Source: an uncultured Alphaproteobacteria bacterium (GTDB taxonomy: Bacteria; Pseudomonadota; Alphaproteobacteria; UBA8366; GCA-2717185). Taken from it: 64,000 bases of DNA. The stretch covers positions 25,001 to 89,000 of the forward strand of contig CALSRA010000018.1 of assembly GCA_943788635.1 (NCBI GenBank), given 5' to 3'. The notes below the pieces were generated by a model that saw only the letters and a program-made list of their open reading frames with translations, had not been told where the DNA came from and searched no databases. The translations under genes and the position numbers were made by a program. Below, piece after piece: positions 32,678-42,495 of the stretch (the first letter of the stretch is position 1; each line of letters starts with the position of its first letter).

Positions 32678-33592
32678 TCAGCGGACCTTCGGAATAGTCA
32701 CCCCGGCCTGTTGTTCGATGCACTGGACGACGGCGGTGATATCCTGCTTGCCCATGCCAGCATCGATCGCGGCACGGAACATGTTTCGGACCTGATTACA
32801 TACCTTCATATCCACTCCGAGGGCTTCGCCTTCCGCCAGGGCGAGGTCGGTATCCTTCATAAGAATATCCAGTGCCGCGCCATAGCTGAAGTTCCGGGTC
32901 AGAACGTCACGCGGGAATTTGTCCTGCGTGGCGCTGTTGCGACCACTTCCCGCGTTGATCGCCTCCAGCATGACAGCTGGATCGAGGCCGCCTTTGACCC
33001 CCATGACAATGGCTTCGGATGTCGCGGCCAAGGCTGTTGCCGAAAGGATATTGTTGGCCAGTTTTAAAATTTGCGCAGCGCCGGGTGCCGACCCGGCATA
33101 GACGACTGTCTTGCCAAAAAGGCGCAGCAGGGGTTCGACTTCGCGGAAGGCGTCTTCGGGCCCGGAAGCCATGACAGAAAGGGTGCCCGCTTCGGCGCCC
33201 GGCGGGCCGCCACTGATGGGTGATTCGACTGTCGTGATTGACGCCTGCTCCGATAGCGTCGCACCGACTTCGGACGCGAGCGGCGAACCGGTCGTGCACA
33301 GGCTGACATAAAGGCGAACCTTTGTACCGGCGATCACGCCGTCTTCGCCCAGCACGGCCGAACGTACCGCATCGTTGTTCGGCACACTGACGAATACGAT
33401 TTCCGCGTTGTCGGCAACCTCCCGCGGCGAACCGGCTGCCACGGCGCCGGCTTCCAGAATTGGATTCATCGACGCGCTGTTAATATCGAATATGACCAGT
33501 TCATGCCCTTGGTCGAGCAGCCGCTTTGACATCGGTGCACCCATGGCGCCGGTTCCGACAAATCCCAGTTTCACGGTTAATCTCCCTTTCAA
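32678..33592 (-). CDS. NAD(P)-dependent 3-hydroxyisobutyrate dehydrogenase-like oxidoreductase
   Basis: LGFVGTGAMGAPMSKRLLDQGHELVIFD...SPISGGPPGAEAGTLSVMASG...KLANNILSATALAATSEAI. Confidence 0.92.
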   Translation of the reverse strand: MKGRLTVKLGFVGTGAMGAPMSKRLLDQGHELVIFDINSASMNPILEAGAVAAGSPREVADNAEIVFVSVPNNDAVRSAVLGEDGVIAGTKVRLYVSLCTTGSPLASEVGATLSEQASITTVESPISGGPPGAEAGTLSVMASGPEDAFREVEPLLRLFGKTVVYAGSAPGAAQILKLANNILSATALAATSEAIVMGVKGGLDPAVMLEAINAGSGRNSATQDKFPRDVLTRNFSYGAALDILMKDTDLALAEGEALGVDMKVCNQVRNMFRAAIDAGMGKQDITAVVQCIEQQAGVTIPKVR

Positions 33593-33704
33593 CGAATCAA
33601 TCTAGTATGAGCTTTCTACAGATTGACAAGTTTACGCGGGGAAACCTAGTGTCCCGACCCGAATTGATGATTTCCGTTGCGCAATTTTAGGCGAATATAT
33701 TGAA

Positions 33705-34715
33705 ATGAAAGCTCTATTTTGCGCTATGGCGTTATTCGCCGCCTGCCTGCAATCCGCAGCGGCACAGACTGTAATCGAAGTGGCATTGCCAACCGCGCCG
33801 GATCATCTGCGCAATCGCGTGCTCGAAAGCTGGGTCCGTAACGTCGCGTTACAATCAAGCAACCGGATTACCATTCAATTGCGCCACGGTGCGACACGTT
33901 ACGAGGGGTCGGGTATCGTCAATGCCGTTGCAGAGGGCGCATTCGATATGGCGGTACCCGGATGGTGGCATATTTCCCGCATCGTCCCGGAATTCCGCGT
34001 CTCTGCGCTGCCCATGTTTTATGGCCAGAGTCGTGAGACTGTTGTCGGTATTTTTGACGGCGCATTGGGGCAGGAACTCGATGGCCTGCTGGAACAGACG
34101 ATAAATGTAAAAGTACTTGGTCGCCGGATCGAACTGGGGGCAGGGCACCTTTACGTTTCGACACGCAAGGTTGTCACGCAGCAGGACATCGATGGCTTGA
34201 ATATCCGGGTGCCTGGCGGCAGCAGCGATCTGGCACGGTATCTGGCTTTCGGGGCAATACCGCGACGGGTCGCATTGACGGAATTGAAGGGCGCGCTGCG
34301 GAATGGTCTTGTCGATGGGTTGTTGACGACACATTCCTATGTTCTGGAGGCGGCGTTGTTGGATGCCGGGGTGAAGTTCGCGTTTTTAGACCGTGAACTT
34401 TTCTATCAGTACACCCCGATCATTAACCGCGCGCGTTGGGAATCATTTTCCGCCGATGAGCGTGCATTGTTGGCGGAAACCTGGGAGCGGGCGGTTGACG
34501 GTATGCGCCGTGCGGCTATCGATGCGCAGGCTGGCGTAATGGCTGCCTTGGTGCAGCAGGGTATAGAATATGTTGAACCGTCACCTGAATCCCTGAAGGC
34601 GGCCCGTGATAAATTGATGCTCGAACAGCCCGCACTTGTGACGTCGCTGGGTATGCGGCAGGGTTTTGTGGATCGAGTTTCATCGGCGCTTCCCGGTGTC
34701 AGCCTGCAGAAGTAG
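33705..34715 (+). CDS. TRAP transporter substrate-binding protein (DctP-like)
   Basis: Signal peptide; VRNVALQSSNRITIQL...GAFDMAVPGWWHIS...LNIRVPGGSSDLARYLAFGAIPRRVALTEL. Confidence 0.82.
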   Translation: MKALFCAMALFAACLQSAAAQTVIEVALPTAPDHLRNRVLESWVRNVALQSSNRITIQLRHGATRYEGSGIVNAVAEGAFDMAVPGWWHISRIVPEFRVSALPMFYGQSRETVVGIFDGALGQELDGLLEQTINVKVLGRRIELGAGHLYVSTRKVVTQQDIDGLNIRVPGGSSDLARYLAFGAIPRRVALTELKGALRNGLVDGLLTTHSYVLEAALLDAGVKFAFLDRELFYQYTPIINRARWESFSADERALLAETWERAVDGMRRAAIDAQAGVMAALVQQGIEYVEPSPESLKAARDKLMLEQPALVTSLGMRQGFVDRVSSALPGVSLQK

Positions 34716-35222
34716 TCCTGGCCGGAATAATGGACCCGTGCCTTGGGAAATCCTGAGCGTTGCGCGTGAAAGCGTTATGGTTTTGGCGCGCCTTGAAATT
34801 CGCGGGCTGTTTCCAGGATTGCGGTATTGAGTAAAACCGGCAAGGCGAGCCCGTATTCGTTCAGCAGCACGATGACCGGCTTGAGCCGCGCTTCGTCAGG
34901 GTAGTGTTGTAATAGAGCCAGCATCCAGAGACTCGGTGTCGCTCCGGCAGCGAGCAAAGCGTCGGCAGCGCTCATATTGCCACCGAGAAGCGCGTAATCC
35001 GTGATTTTTCGCGGGCCGGTATTCCAGCTGTCGTCAACGAAGAAGAGTAATTCATCAAGGCGTAAATCGCCGGGACGTGCGGCCATCAGGCGACGGATTT
35101 CCGGTCCGTTGTCGTTATCTACGGCATCAAACAGACGTTCTGTATAACTCAGTTTAGAGGCGTTTTTTCGAGCGGGGGCAGGGAGTTTCGCCGCCGTATC
35201 GGTGTTCCATCCAAATCTCTCA

Positions 35223-36154
35223 GTGTCCGGCCCGAAATGAGTTGAGTGATTTCAGTAAGTTGTGATTCTCTCGTTTGTGTTGAAGCAAATGAGGAGACAC
35301 AACATGTGGACTGAGATCACCCGCCCGCAGTTTGATCGTTCGAGCCTTCGTTACGCAAGCGACTTGACGGATAAGGAGTGGCGTTTGATTTCGCCATTAT
35401 TGTCCCCGCCGCGTCGATTAGGCCGCCCGCGAACCACGGATTTTCGAGAAGTGGTGAATGGGATTTTTTATGTGGCGCGCACCGGTTGCCAATGGCGCAT
35501 GGTGCCCCGGGAATTTCCGCCACGCAGTACGATCCAGCGATATTTTTACGCTTGGCGCTCGGATGGAACCTTGCACGTCATCAATCGCCAACTGGTGATG
35601 TCGATGCGGGAAACCTCTGGGCGCACGACCAGCCCGACCGCCGGGGTGATCGACAGCCAGACGGTGAAAACCACGGAAAGCGGCGGTGTTCGGGGCTATG
35701 ACGCGGGAAAGAAGGTCAAAGGGCGCAAGCGTCATATCGTGACCGACACAGGCGGCTTTCTGGTCGCCGTCATGGTTCACGCCGCCGATATCCAGGATCG
35801 CGACGGCGCGCCCGCGCTGTTGGCGTCGATACGCCACGCCTTTCCCCGGTTGCGCCATGTTTTCGCCGATGGTGGTTACGCGGGACCGAAGTTGCGCGAC
35901 GCGCTGGCCAAACTTGGGAAGTGGACCGTGCAGATCGTCAAGCGCTCCGACGCCGCCAAGGGGTTCGTATTGTTGCCCCGCCGCTGGGTGGTTGAGCGCA
36001 CCTTCGCTTGGCTCGGTCGTAACCGCCGTCTCGCCAAAGATTTCGAGGAAACCATCGAAAGCGCGGAGGCATGGCTCCTGATCGCCAGCATTCAACTGCT
36101 CGCCCGACGATTGGCAAGAGCATGAAAACATGGATATCATTTCGAGTCAGACTC
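35223..36154 (+). mobile_element. IS5-family insertion sequence, copy 2 (932 bp)
   Basis: Same termini as copy 1, opposite orientation; 3-bp TSD TCA at 35220-35222 and 36155-36157. Confidence 0.94.
35262..36125 (+). CDS. IS5-family transposase
   Basis: Protein identical (287 aa) to copy 1. Confidence 0.95.
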   Translation: MILSFVLKQMRRHNMWTEITRPQFDRSSLRYASDLTDKEWRLISPLLSPPRRLGRPRTTDFREVVNGIFYVARTGCQWRMVPREFPPRSTIQRYFYAWRSDGTLHVINRQLVMSMRETSGRTTSPTAGVIDSQTVKTTESGGVRGYDAGKKVKGRKRHIVTDTGGFLVAVMVHAADIQDRDGAPALLASIRHAFPRLRHVFADGGYAGPKLRDALAKLGKWTVQIVKRSDAAKGFVLLPRRWVVERTFAWLGRNRRLAKDFEETIESAEAWLLIASIQLLARRLARA

Positions 36155-36568
36155 TCATAGATGGCCAGTGCAAAATTCGGGTACCGATTGGCAATAGCGA
36201 GCCCGCCACCGATTGCAGCGATCAGAATCAATGCGAGCAAGGGGATGTGCCAGGAACGGCGCTTTGACGGTTCTGCGACTACCGGGGCCTCTCGTGGGGG
36301 CTCTTTGGCCGATGGTGCGAAGGTTTCCAGCAAGGAGGAATCGGACACGATTTCACCATCGCGAACGGTAACCAATGTCGTGTATTCGATCTTTCCCTTC
36401 TGAACCTGTGCCAGGACAAGGCGTAGTTCCTGATAACGACGGTCATTGGCCAGCGGGCCCATTTTTGCGACCGCGTCGGCATGGTCGTCACAACGCTGCA
36501 GATTACTCCACTCGCCGTCGATCTGACCCTGGATCCAATATATTCCGAATTTTTCGCTCATGATGCGC

Positions 36569-37150
36569 TCAGCAGGAACGACTGCGTTTCAGGGGGCCAC
36601 AGTCAATATCATTGTCCCGTCGCTGCGGGAATAGCGCCATGGTCATACGGGTAATCACCTGATGGAACCGGGGGTCGTTCGAGTCCTTGATGTTTTCCAC
36701 GGCACCGCGGCTTACGGACAGTAGTGTCGTGTCCCGGCAGAATGCCATTCGCGCGGTAATCTTCTTATCAGAGCCTGTGTGGCTGTCGCTGTTTTTCGGC
36801 GTCCCGCAATAGCGGGAAGGGTCGGTATCTTCCAGCGGGTTCAGCAACACATTTACGCGATACGGCGATGCGAGACCTGCCGGTTTGTCGGTAAACCGGG
36901 TCCGCGGTGTAAAGGCCTCGCTGGACCACCAGTTCCGGGGTTGCATCGCGGATAATACCGAATCATGGACCTGCCGGACCGGTTGCGAAAAAGGGTTTCC
37001 CGCGATGACGGTCGAAAAATCCTTGTGTTGAGAGGCATAGCGGAACTCGGACGGTGTGTACGCGCGGTCCTGAATGACAGCATAAACATCCGGTCTGCCG
37101 GTACAGCCGGAAGCCAGAACAAGTAGAATGAATATCGCAGCGTGTCGCAT
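36569..37150 (-). CDS. Hypothetical lipoprotein
   Basis: MRHAAIFILLVLASGCTGRPD: signal peptide with lipobox LASGC. Confidence 0.7.
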   Translation of the reverse strand: MRHAAIFILLVLASGCTGRPDVYAVIQDRAYTPSEFRYASQHKDFSTVIAGNPFSQPVRQVHDSVLSAMQPRNWWSSEAFTPRTRFTDKPAGLASPYRVNVLLNPLEDTDPSRYCGTPKNSDSHTGSDKKITARMAFCRDTTLLSVSRGAVENIKDSNDPRFHQVITRMTMALFPQRRDNDIDCGPLKRSRSC

Positions 37151-37279
37151 CCCGTCACTATATCATAAAAATATCGCTCTGTTAGATGCTGGATAGGCGA
37201 TTTCTGAGCGACGGTAGCGCGAGCATCAGGGACGTTTCGGCCTTGTTTCTTCCACATCAATCCTGACGACCTGGACGTT

Positions 37280-37717
37280 TCAGCCTTGCAGGCCGGGGCG
37301 ATTGCGCTCGATTTCGATACCGACACTGGCGACATCGACGATAGCATCGAGCTTTTCGGCCCGGACGGTGACGTGCTCTATTCGGTCGTCCGCGAGACAA
37401 AGGTCGGCAATGCGGCTGGCAAGGGTTTCAACCAGATTGATATGCCCTTGCGCGGCGAGGCTTCGGACTCCTTCGACGACTTCTGCGTAGCAGACAACCT
37501 GTCGATAGCGATCCGCGTCGAAATTCGTTGCCTCGCGCACCATCAGGTCGATATTGATGCGGACGCGCTGCGGTGCATCGTGCTCATGGTCATAAATCCC
37601 AATTTCCCAAGGCAGAACAAGGTCCCGCACGAATATCCGGTAGGTCCGGGATACTGGTTTTACGGCCGCATTATCAATCGGTTCCGCGGGAGCGAGAGGC
37701 GTGCCGGCAGTCGTCAA
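37280..37717 (-). CDS. folB: Dihydroneopterin aldolase
   Basis: IFVRDLVLPWEIGIYDHEHDAPQRVRINIDL...CYAEVVEGVRSLAAQGHINLVETLASRIADLCL; divergent from folP. Confidence 0.85.
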   Translation of the reverse strand: MTTAGTPLAPAEPIDNAAVKPVSRTYRIFVRDLVLPWEIGIYDHEHDAPQRVRINIDLMVREATNFDADRYRQVVCYAEVVEGVRSLAAQGHINLVETLASRIADLCLADDRIEHVTVRAEKLDAIVDVASVGIEIERNRPGLQG

Positions 37718-37749
37718 AAGGAATATCCTTCGGGAGGAATCGGGTCGTA

Positions 37750-38678
37750 TGCATTATGGTGCCGGGCAGGGCGGTCCGCAACCGCCGTTACCTGCACAGG
37801 GAGGGGAGCATTGCCGCATGTGGATTAAGGATCGGTTTATCTGGGGCAGGCGAACCTATCTGATGGGGATTATCAATATTACGCCCGATTCCTTTTCCGG
37901 CGATGGTCTGTCCTCGCATTCGGCAGCCGTGGCGCAGGCCCGGGAATTTGTTTCACACGGTGCGGATATTCTCGACATCGGTGGTGAAAGCACGCGGCCC
38001 GGCGCAGAATCCGTGAGCGCTGAAAGCGAGGCGGACCGCGTGGTTCCGGTTGTTGCTGCCGTTCGTGATGCGTTGCCGGATGCGACCATTTCGGTCGATA
38101 CCTATCGGGCAGAGGTCGCGGAACGGGCGCTTGATGCCGGCGCTGACATTGTCAACGATGTATGGGGATTGCGTGCGGACCCTGATATGGCGTCGCTGGC
38201 GGCGGAACGCGGGGTGCCGGTGATGCTGATGCATAATCGCAGCAAACCGGGACACGCCGCGATTGATGCGCGGCTGGGTGGTCAGTATATCGGCCCGAAT
38301 TACGACGACTTACTGACGGATGTTTACGGCGAACTTGCGGCGCTGGCGCAGAATGCCCTGGATGCCGGTATTTCGCGCGACCGCATCATTCTTGATCCGG
38401 GTCTCGGGTTCGGTAAGACCGTCGCGCAGAATATGGCGTTGATCAATCATCTGGACCGTTTCAAAGGCTTGGAGTACCCGCTGCTTGTCGGGGCAAGCCG
38501 CAAGTCCTTCATTGGGCAGGTACTCGACAAACCGATTGGGGAGCGCCTGTTTGGCACCGCCGCCACGGTTGCCCTTTCGATCGTGCGGGGGGCGGATATC
38601 GTGCGGGTGCATGATGTTTGCGAAATGGCGCAGGTCGCCCGCATGACCGACGCCATGCTGCGGGCACCGACAACATGA
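37750..38678 (+). CDS. folP: Dihydropteroate synthase
   Basis: LMGIINITPDSFSGDGL...GADILDIGGESTRPGA...LDPGLGFGKT. Start uncertain (track 37701). Confidence 0.95.
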
Positions 38679-39172
38679 CAACGGAAGTATTCATCGCGCT
38701 GGGTAGTAACCTGGGTGACCGGGCCGGGCAGTTGCGCAAGGCAATTGAGAGCCTTGCGGCGGTTGTCGCGCTGGTAATCCGCTCTCCCGTCTATGAAACG
38801 GCGCCGCAATACGTAACGGATCAGCCTGCTTTCCTGAATATGGTGCTTTCCGGCGAAACGGAACTGGAAGTACTGCCCTTACTTGAAAAAATGCAGCATA
38901 TCGAAAAGGCGTTGGGTCGAGTTTCCGGGCAGCGCTTCGGGCCTCGGGCTATCGATCTTGATATCCTGTTTTTCGGAGATAGCGTCGTTGATACACCCCT
39001 GCTTGAAGTGCCCCACCCCCGGCTTGGCGAGCGCCGTTTCGTATTACAGCCGCTGAACGACATTGCGCCGGCTAAGTGTCACCCGATTACCGGCATGTCA
39101 GTTGCGGAGATGCTGGCGGCATTGCCGCCGGATGACGATATCCGGCTGTTCCCGGGGAAGTCTCAGAACTGA
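38675..39172 (+). CDS. folK: 2-amino-4-hydroxy-6-hydroxymethyldihydropteridine pyrophosphokinase
   Basis: MTTEVFIALGSNLGDR...SPVYETAPQYVTDQPAFLNMV...RFGPRAIDLDILFFGD...PHPRLGERRFVLQPL. Confidence 0.95.
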   Translation: MTTEVFIALGSNLGDRAGQLRKAIESLAAVVALVIRSPVYETAPQYVTDQPAFLNMVLSGETELEVLPLLEKMQHIEKALGRVSGQRFGPRAIDLDILFFGDSVVDTPLLEVPHPRLGERRFVLQPLNDIAPAKCHPITGMSVAEMLAALPPDDDIRLFPGKSQN

Positions 39173-40947
39173 TCTTCCGGCAGGGCAAGCAAGGCGTGAT
39201 GACCGTCGCAGATTATAGTGGCCAGCCCGTCGGCCTGGGGCAGGATATTTTCGGCATAGAACTGGGCGGTCACCAGTTTGGTTTCATGAAATGACCGGTC
39301 GCTGGTTCCATCCTGCAGTGCCGCTTGCGCCGCCAATGCGCTGCGAGCCATCATCATACCACCGGCGGCGGTGCCAAAAAGCCGCATATAGGGGGTTGCT
39401 CCGGCCAGTGCCAGATCAACGTCATTTTTGCTTTCGGTCAGCAACCAGTTCGTCGTTTTTGTAAGGGCCTGTATTGCCGTTGTCAGCCCACGAGACAGCG
39501 CTTTGAAGGCTGTGCCGGATTCCGAGTCCAGCAGGGCGACTACGGCATCTATTTCTTCAATATACCGCCGTGCCGCCAAGCCGCCATCGCGCAGCACCTT
39601 GCGGGTGACGAGATCGATGGCCTGAATACCATTTGTGCCTTCATAGATCGGGGCGATCCGGGCATCACGCAGATGCTGTACCGCACCCGTCTCTTCGATA
39701 TAGCCCATGCCACCATGTACCTGGACACCCATCGACGTGATTTCGACGCCAAGATCGGTGCACCACGCCTTCACAACGGGGGTCAAAAGGTCCAGTCGCG
39801 CTTGCGCCAATGCACGAGTTTCCGGATTTGGTTCCAGACGTGACTGGTCCAGCGTGGCGACCACATCGTAGGAAAACGCGCGCATCGCTTCGATTGACGC
39901 TTTCATGGTCAGCAGCATGCGGCGAACATCCGGATGCCGGATAATTGTCTGCGGCGATCCATCGGCGGCATTTCCCTGAACCCGGTCACGCGCAAAGGCC
40001 CGCGCCTGCTGATAGGCGCGCTCCGCGACGGCCAGCCCGGACATGCCGATATTTATACGGGCATTGTTCATCATCGTGAACATGCAGTTCAGGCCGCGAT
40101 TTTCATCGCCGACCAGGTAACCAATCGCGCCTTCATCATCGCCATACGACATCACACAGGTCGGCGATGACTTGATCCCGAGTTTATGTTCCAGTGAAAT
40201 ACAGCGCAGGTCATTGCGGGCGCCGGGTGATCCGTCAGCGTTGACCAGGAATTTGGGTACGATGAACAGTGAAATCCCCTTGGTTCCCGGGGGGGCGCCC
40301 GGGGTCCGGGCGAGAACCAGATGGATGATGTTATCCGTCATGTCATGTTCACCCCAGCTGATGAACACTTTTTGCCCGCGGATGCGGTAGTGGTCGCCTT
40401 CGGGATCTGCCCGACAGCGCAACGCGCCAACATCCGATCCGGCTTGCGGTTCGGTCAGGTTCATCGTTCCGGTCCATTCGCCGGAGACAAGCTTGTCGAG
40501 ATACGTTGCCTTCTGTTCCCGGCTGCCATGTGCCTCAAGCAGATCGACAGCGCCCCAGGTGAGCACGGGGCACAGCGCCCAGGCGGAATTGGCCGCGAGC
40601 CACATTTCTTCCGCTGCCATGCCGACCAGCCAGGGCAGACCCTGCCCACCATGCTCGGGGTTGAAAGGAAGGCTGTTCCATCCGCCGTCGATGAACGCCT
40701 TATAGGCCTCACTGAACCCGTCGGCGCAGCGGACCACGCCGTTTTCCAGTGTCGCCCCCTGTGAATCGCCGGAAGCATTGATTGGCGCCAGTTTTTCGCG
40801 GGCCAGCCTGCCGGATTCTTCCAGTACCGCATCGACGATATCGGCGCTCGCTGAGTCTCCGCCGGGAAGTTCCTGAATGGATCGTAATAGTCCAAGGTCG
40901 TGCATCAGGAACTGCATGTCCTGCACCGGCGCATCATAGGGAACCAT
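39163..40947 (-). CDS. Acyl-CoA dehydrogenase, long (~594 aa) subfamily
   Basis: MNLTEPQAGSDVGALRCRADPEGDHYRIRGQKVFISWGEHDMTDNIIHLVLARTPGAPPGTKGISLFIVPK...QVHGGMGYIEETGAVQHLRDARIAPIYEGTNGIQAIDLV. Confidence 0.93.
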   Translation of the reverse strand: MVPYDAPVQDMQFLMHDLGLLRSIQELPGGDSASADIVDAVLEESGRLAREKLAPINASGDSQGATLENGVVRCADGFSEAYKAFIDGGWNSLPFNPEHGGQGLPWLVGMAAEEMWLAANSAWALCPVLTWGAVDLLEAHGSREQKATYLDKLVSGEWTGTMNLTEPQAGSDVGALRCRADPEGDHYRIRGQKVFISWGEHDMTDNIIHLVLARTPGAPPGTKGISLFIVPKFLVNADGSPGARNDLRCISLEHKLGIKSSPTCVMSYGDDEGAIGYLVGDENRGLNCMFTMMNNARINIGMSGLAVAERAYQQARAFARDRVQGNAADGSPQTIIRHPDVRRMLLTMKASIEAMRAFSYDVVATLDQSRLEPNPETRALAQARLDLLTPVVKAWCTDLGVEITSMGVQVHGGMGYIEETGAVQHLRDARIAPIYEGTNGIQAIDLVTRKVLRDGGLAARRYIEEIDAVVALLDSESGTAFKALSRGLTTAIQALTKTTNWLLTESKNDVDLALAGATPYMRLFGTAAGGMMMARSALAAQAALQDGTSDRSFHETKLVTAQFYAENILPQADGLATIICDGHHALLALPEDQF

Positions 40948-40986
40948 CGTCGTATCGCTCGCCTCTCGCTGTCGAATAAGGGGATA

Positions 40987-42420
40987 TTAAAGCAATTTAC
41001 CCGGGTTCATGAGTCCTGATGGGTCGAGAGCGTCCTTGAGGCGGCGCATCAGATCGAGTTCCAACGGTTGCTTGTACCGGGCCATCTCGCGCAGTTTAAG
41101 CTGGCCGACACCGTGCTCGGCGCTGAATGAGCCGCCCATATCGACGACGATGTCATAAACGGCGCGGGTTACCGCCGCGCGATGGGACATGAAGGTGGCA
41201 AGGTCCATATCGACCGGTTGCGAGATGTTGTAATGGATATTGCCGTCCCCGCAGTGACCAAACGGCACGGGCCGCGCCCCGGGCACGAGGGCCATGACCG
41301 TGGCATTGGCGCGACGGATGAATTCAGGGACACGGCTCACGCCGATCGAGATGTCGTGCTTGATACTGCCGCCCAGAAATTTCTGGGCCTCGACGACCGC
41401 GTCCCGGATGCGCCAGAAATCGGCTCTTTGGCTTTCGGACTGCGCGATGGATGCATCGTCTATTTCACCCGCTTCCAGCGCCTCGGCCAGTATGGTTTCC
41501 ATTGCGTCGGCCATGCCGCTGCCCGGTTCCGCACCGGATAGTTCAAACAGGGCGTAGTCATCGAAGTCATGCGTCAGTGGATCGCGGATGCCTGGCATAT
41601 GCTCACATGCCGCGGCGAAAGACGCCCGGCATATCTGTTCGAAGCTGGTAACCCTGTCGCCGCTTGCCGACCGCGCCCGCGCCAGCAGCGCCAGCGACGC
41701 CTCCGGGCTGCGCAAGCCGACGAATGCGGTCTGGACATCTTTCGGGCGGGGAAAAAGTTTGCAGACGGCGGCGGTAATGATGCCAAGCGTGCCTTCGCCA
41801 CCGATATAAAGGTGCTTCAGGTCATAGCCGGTGTTGTCCTTACGAAGGCGTTTCAAGCCGTTCCAGATACGCCCGTCGGGGAGAACGACTTCAAGGCCAA
41901 GGACAAGGTCGCGGGCATTACCGTAACGCAGCACATTCACACCACCGGCGTTGGTTGAGATGTTGCCGCCAATCTGGCAACTGCCCTCGGCACTGAGGCT
42001 TAACGGAAACAGCCTGTCCGCTGCGGTCGCAGCAGACTGAATATTGGCCAGAATACAGCCGGCTTCGACGGTAATCGTGTAATTCAAGGCATCGATTTCG
42101 CGAATATTGTTCATCCGCCCGAGACTGAGGATGATGGCGCCGCTTCCTTGCGCCGGAATGCCTGCCCCGACCAGTCCGGTGTTCCCGCCTTGCGGGACGA
42201 CTGAAATTCCGAACTGGGCGCAGGTTTTAATGACGGCCGCGACTTCCTGGGTTGAAACCGGACGAACAACCAGCGCGCATTCGCCCTGGAACATGCCACG
42301 CTGTTCGACAAGAAAGGGGGCAATGTCTTCCACCGCCTCGATCCAGCCTTTCGGGCCGACGATTTCCTTGATCCGTGCCATTGCGGCCGCGCGTTGCGGC
42401 ATTGTGTCCTCAGGGGACAT
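40987..42420 (-). CDS. FAD-binding oxidase (GlcD / D-2-hydroxyacid dehydrogenase-like)
   Basis: VVPQGGNTGLVGAGIPAQGSGAIILSLGRMNNIREID...VEAGCILANIQ...GGNISTNAGGVNVLRYGNARDLVLGLEVVLPDG. Confidence 0.92.
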   Translation of the reverse strand: MSPEDTMPQRAAAMARIKEIVGPKGWIEAVEDIAPFLVEQRGMFQGECALVVRPVSTQEVAAVIKTCAQFGISVVPQGGNTGLVGAGIPAQGSGAIILSLGRMNNIREIDALNYTITVEAGCILANIQSAATAADRLFPLSLSAEGSCQIGGNISTNAGGVNVLRYGNARDLVLGLEVVLPDGRIWNGLKRLRKDNTGYDLKHLYIGGEGTLGIITAAVCKLFPRPKDVQTAFVGLRSPEASLALLARARSASGDRVTSFEQICRASFAAACEHMPGIRDPLTHDFDDYALFELSGAEPGSGMADAMETILAEALEAGEIDDASIAQSESQRADFWRIRDAVVEAQKFLGGSIKHDISIGVSRVPEFIRRANATVMALVPGARPVPFGHCGDGNIHYNISQPVDMDLATFMSHRAAVTRAVYDIVVDMGGSFSAEHGVGQLKLREMARYKQPLELDLMRRLKDALDPSGLMNPGKLL

Positions 42421-42495
42421 TGCCGGTTCCTTTCAACTGAGTATGCGCTGGGTGTACTGCTTCGCGGCGCAGGCCGCAAGCCGGGCCACCGCCTG

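Larger units (their letters stand above)
34775..36561 (-). pseudogene. Hypothetical TM protein gene interrupted by IS5 copy 2
   Basis: 5' part 36561..36155 (MSEKFGIYWIQGQIDGEWSNLQ...RYPNFALAIYE) and 3' part 35219..34775 (RFGWNTDTAAKLPAPARKNASKLSYTERLFDAVDNDNGPEIRRLMAARPGDLRL...EFQGAPKP) join in frame if the IS plus one TCA copy is removed (852 bp, 283 aa). Confidence 0.9.

Noticed and set aside
8744-36154. 25.5-kb composite transposon bounded by the two IS5 copies
   Set aside because: Outer flanks lack a shared target duplication and each copy has its own TSD, so they look like independent insertions.
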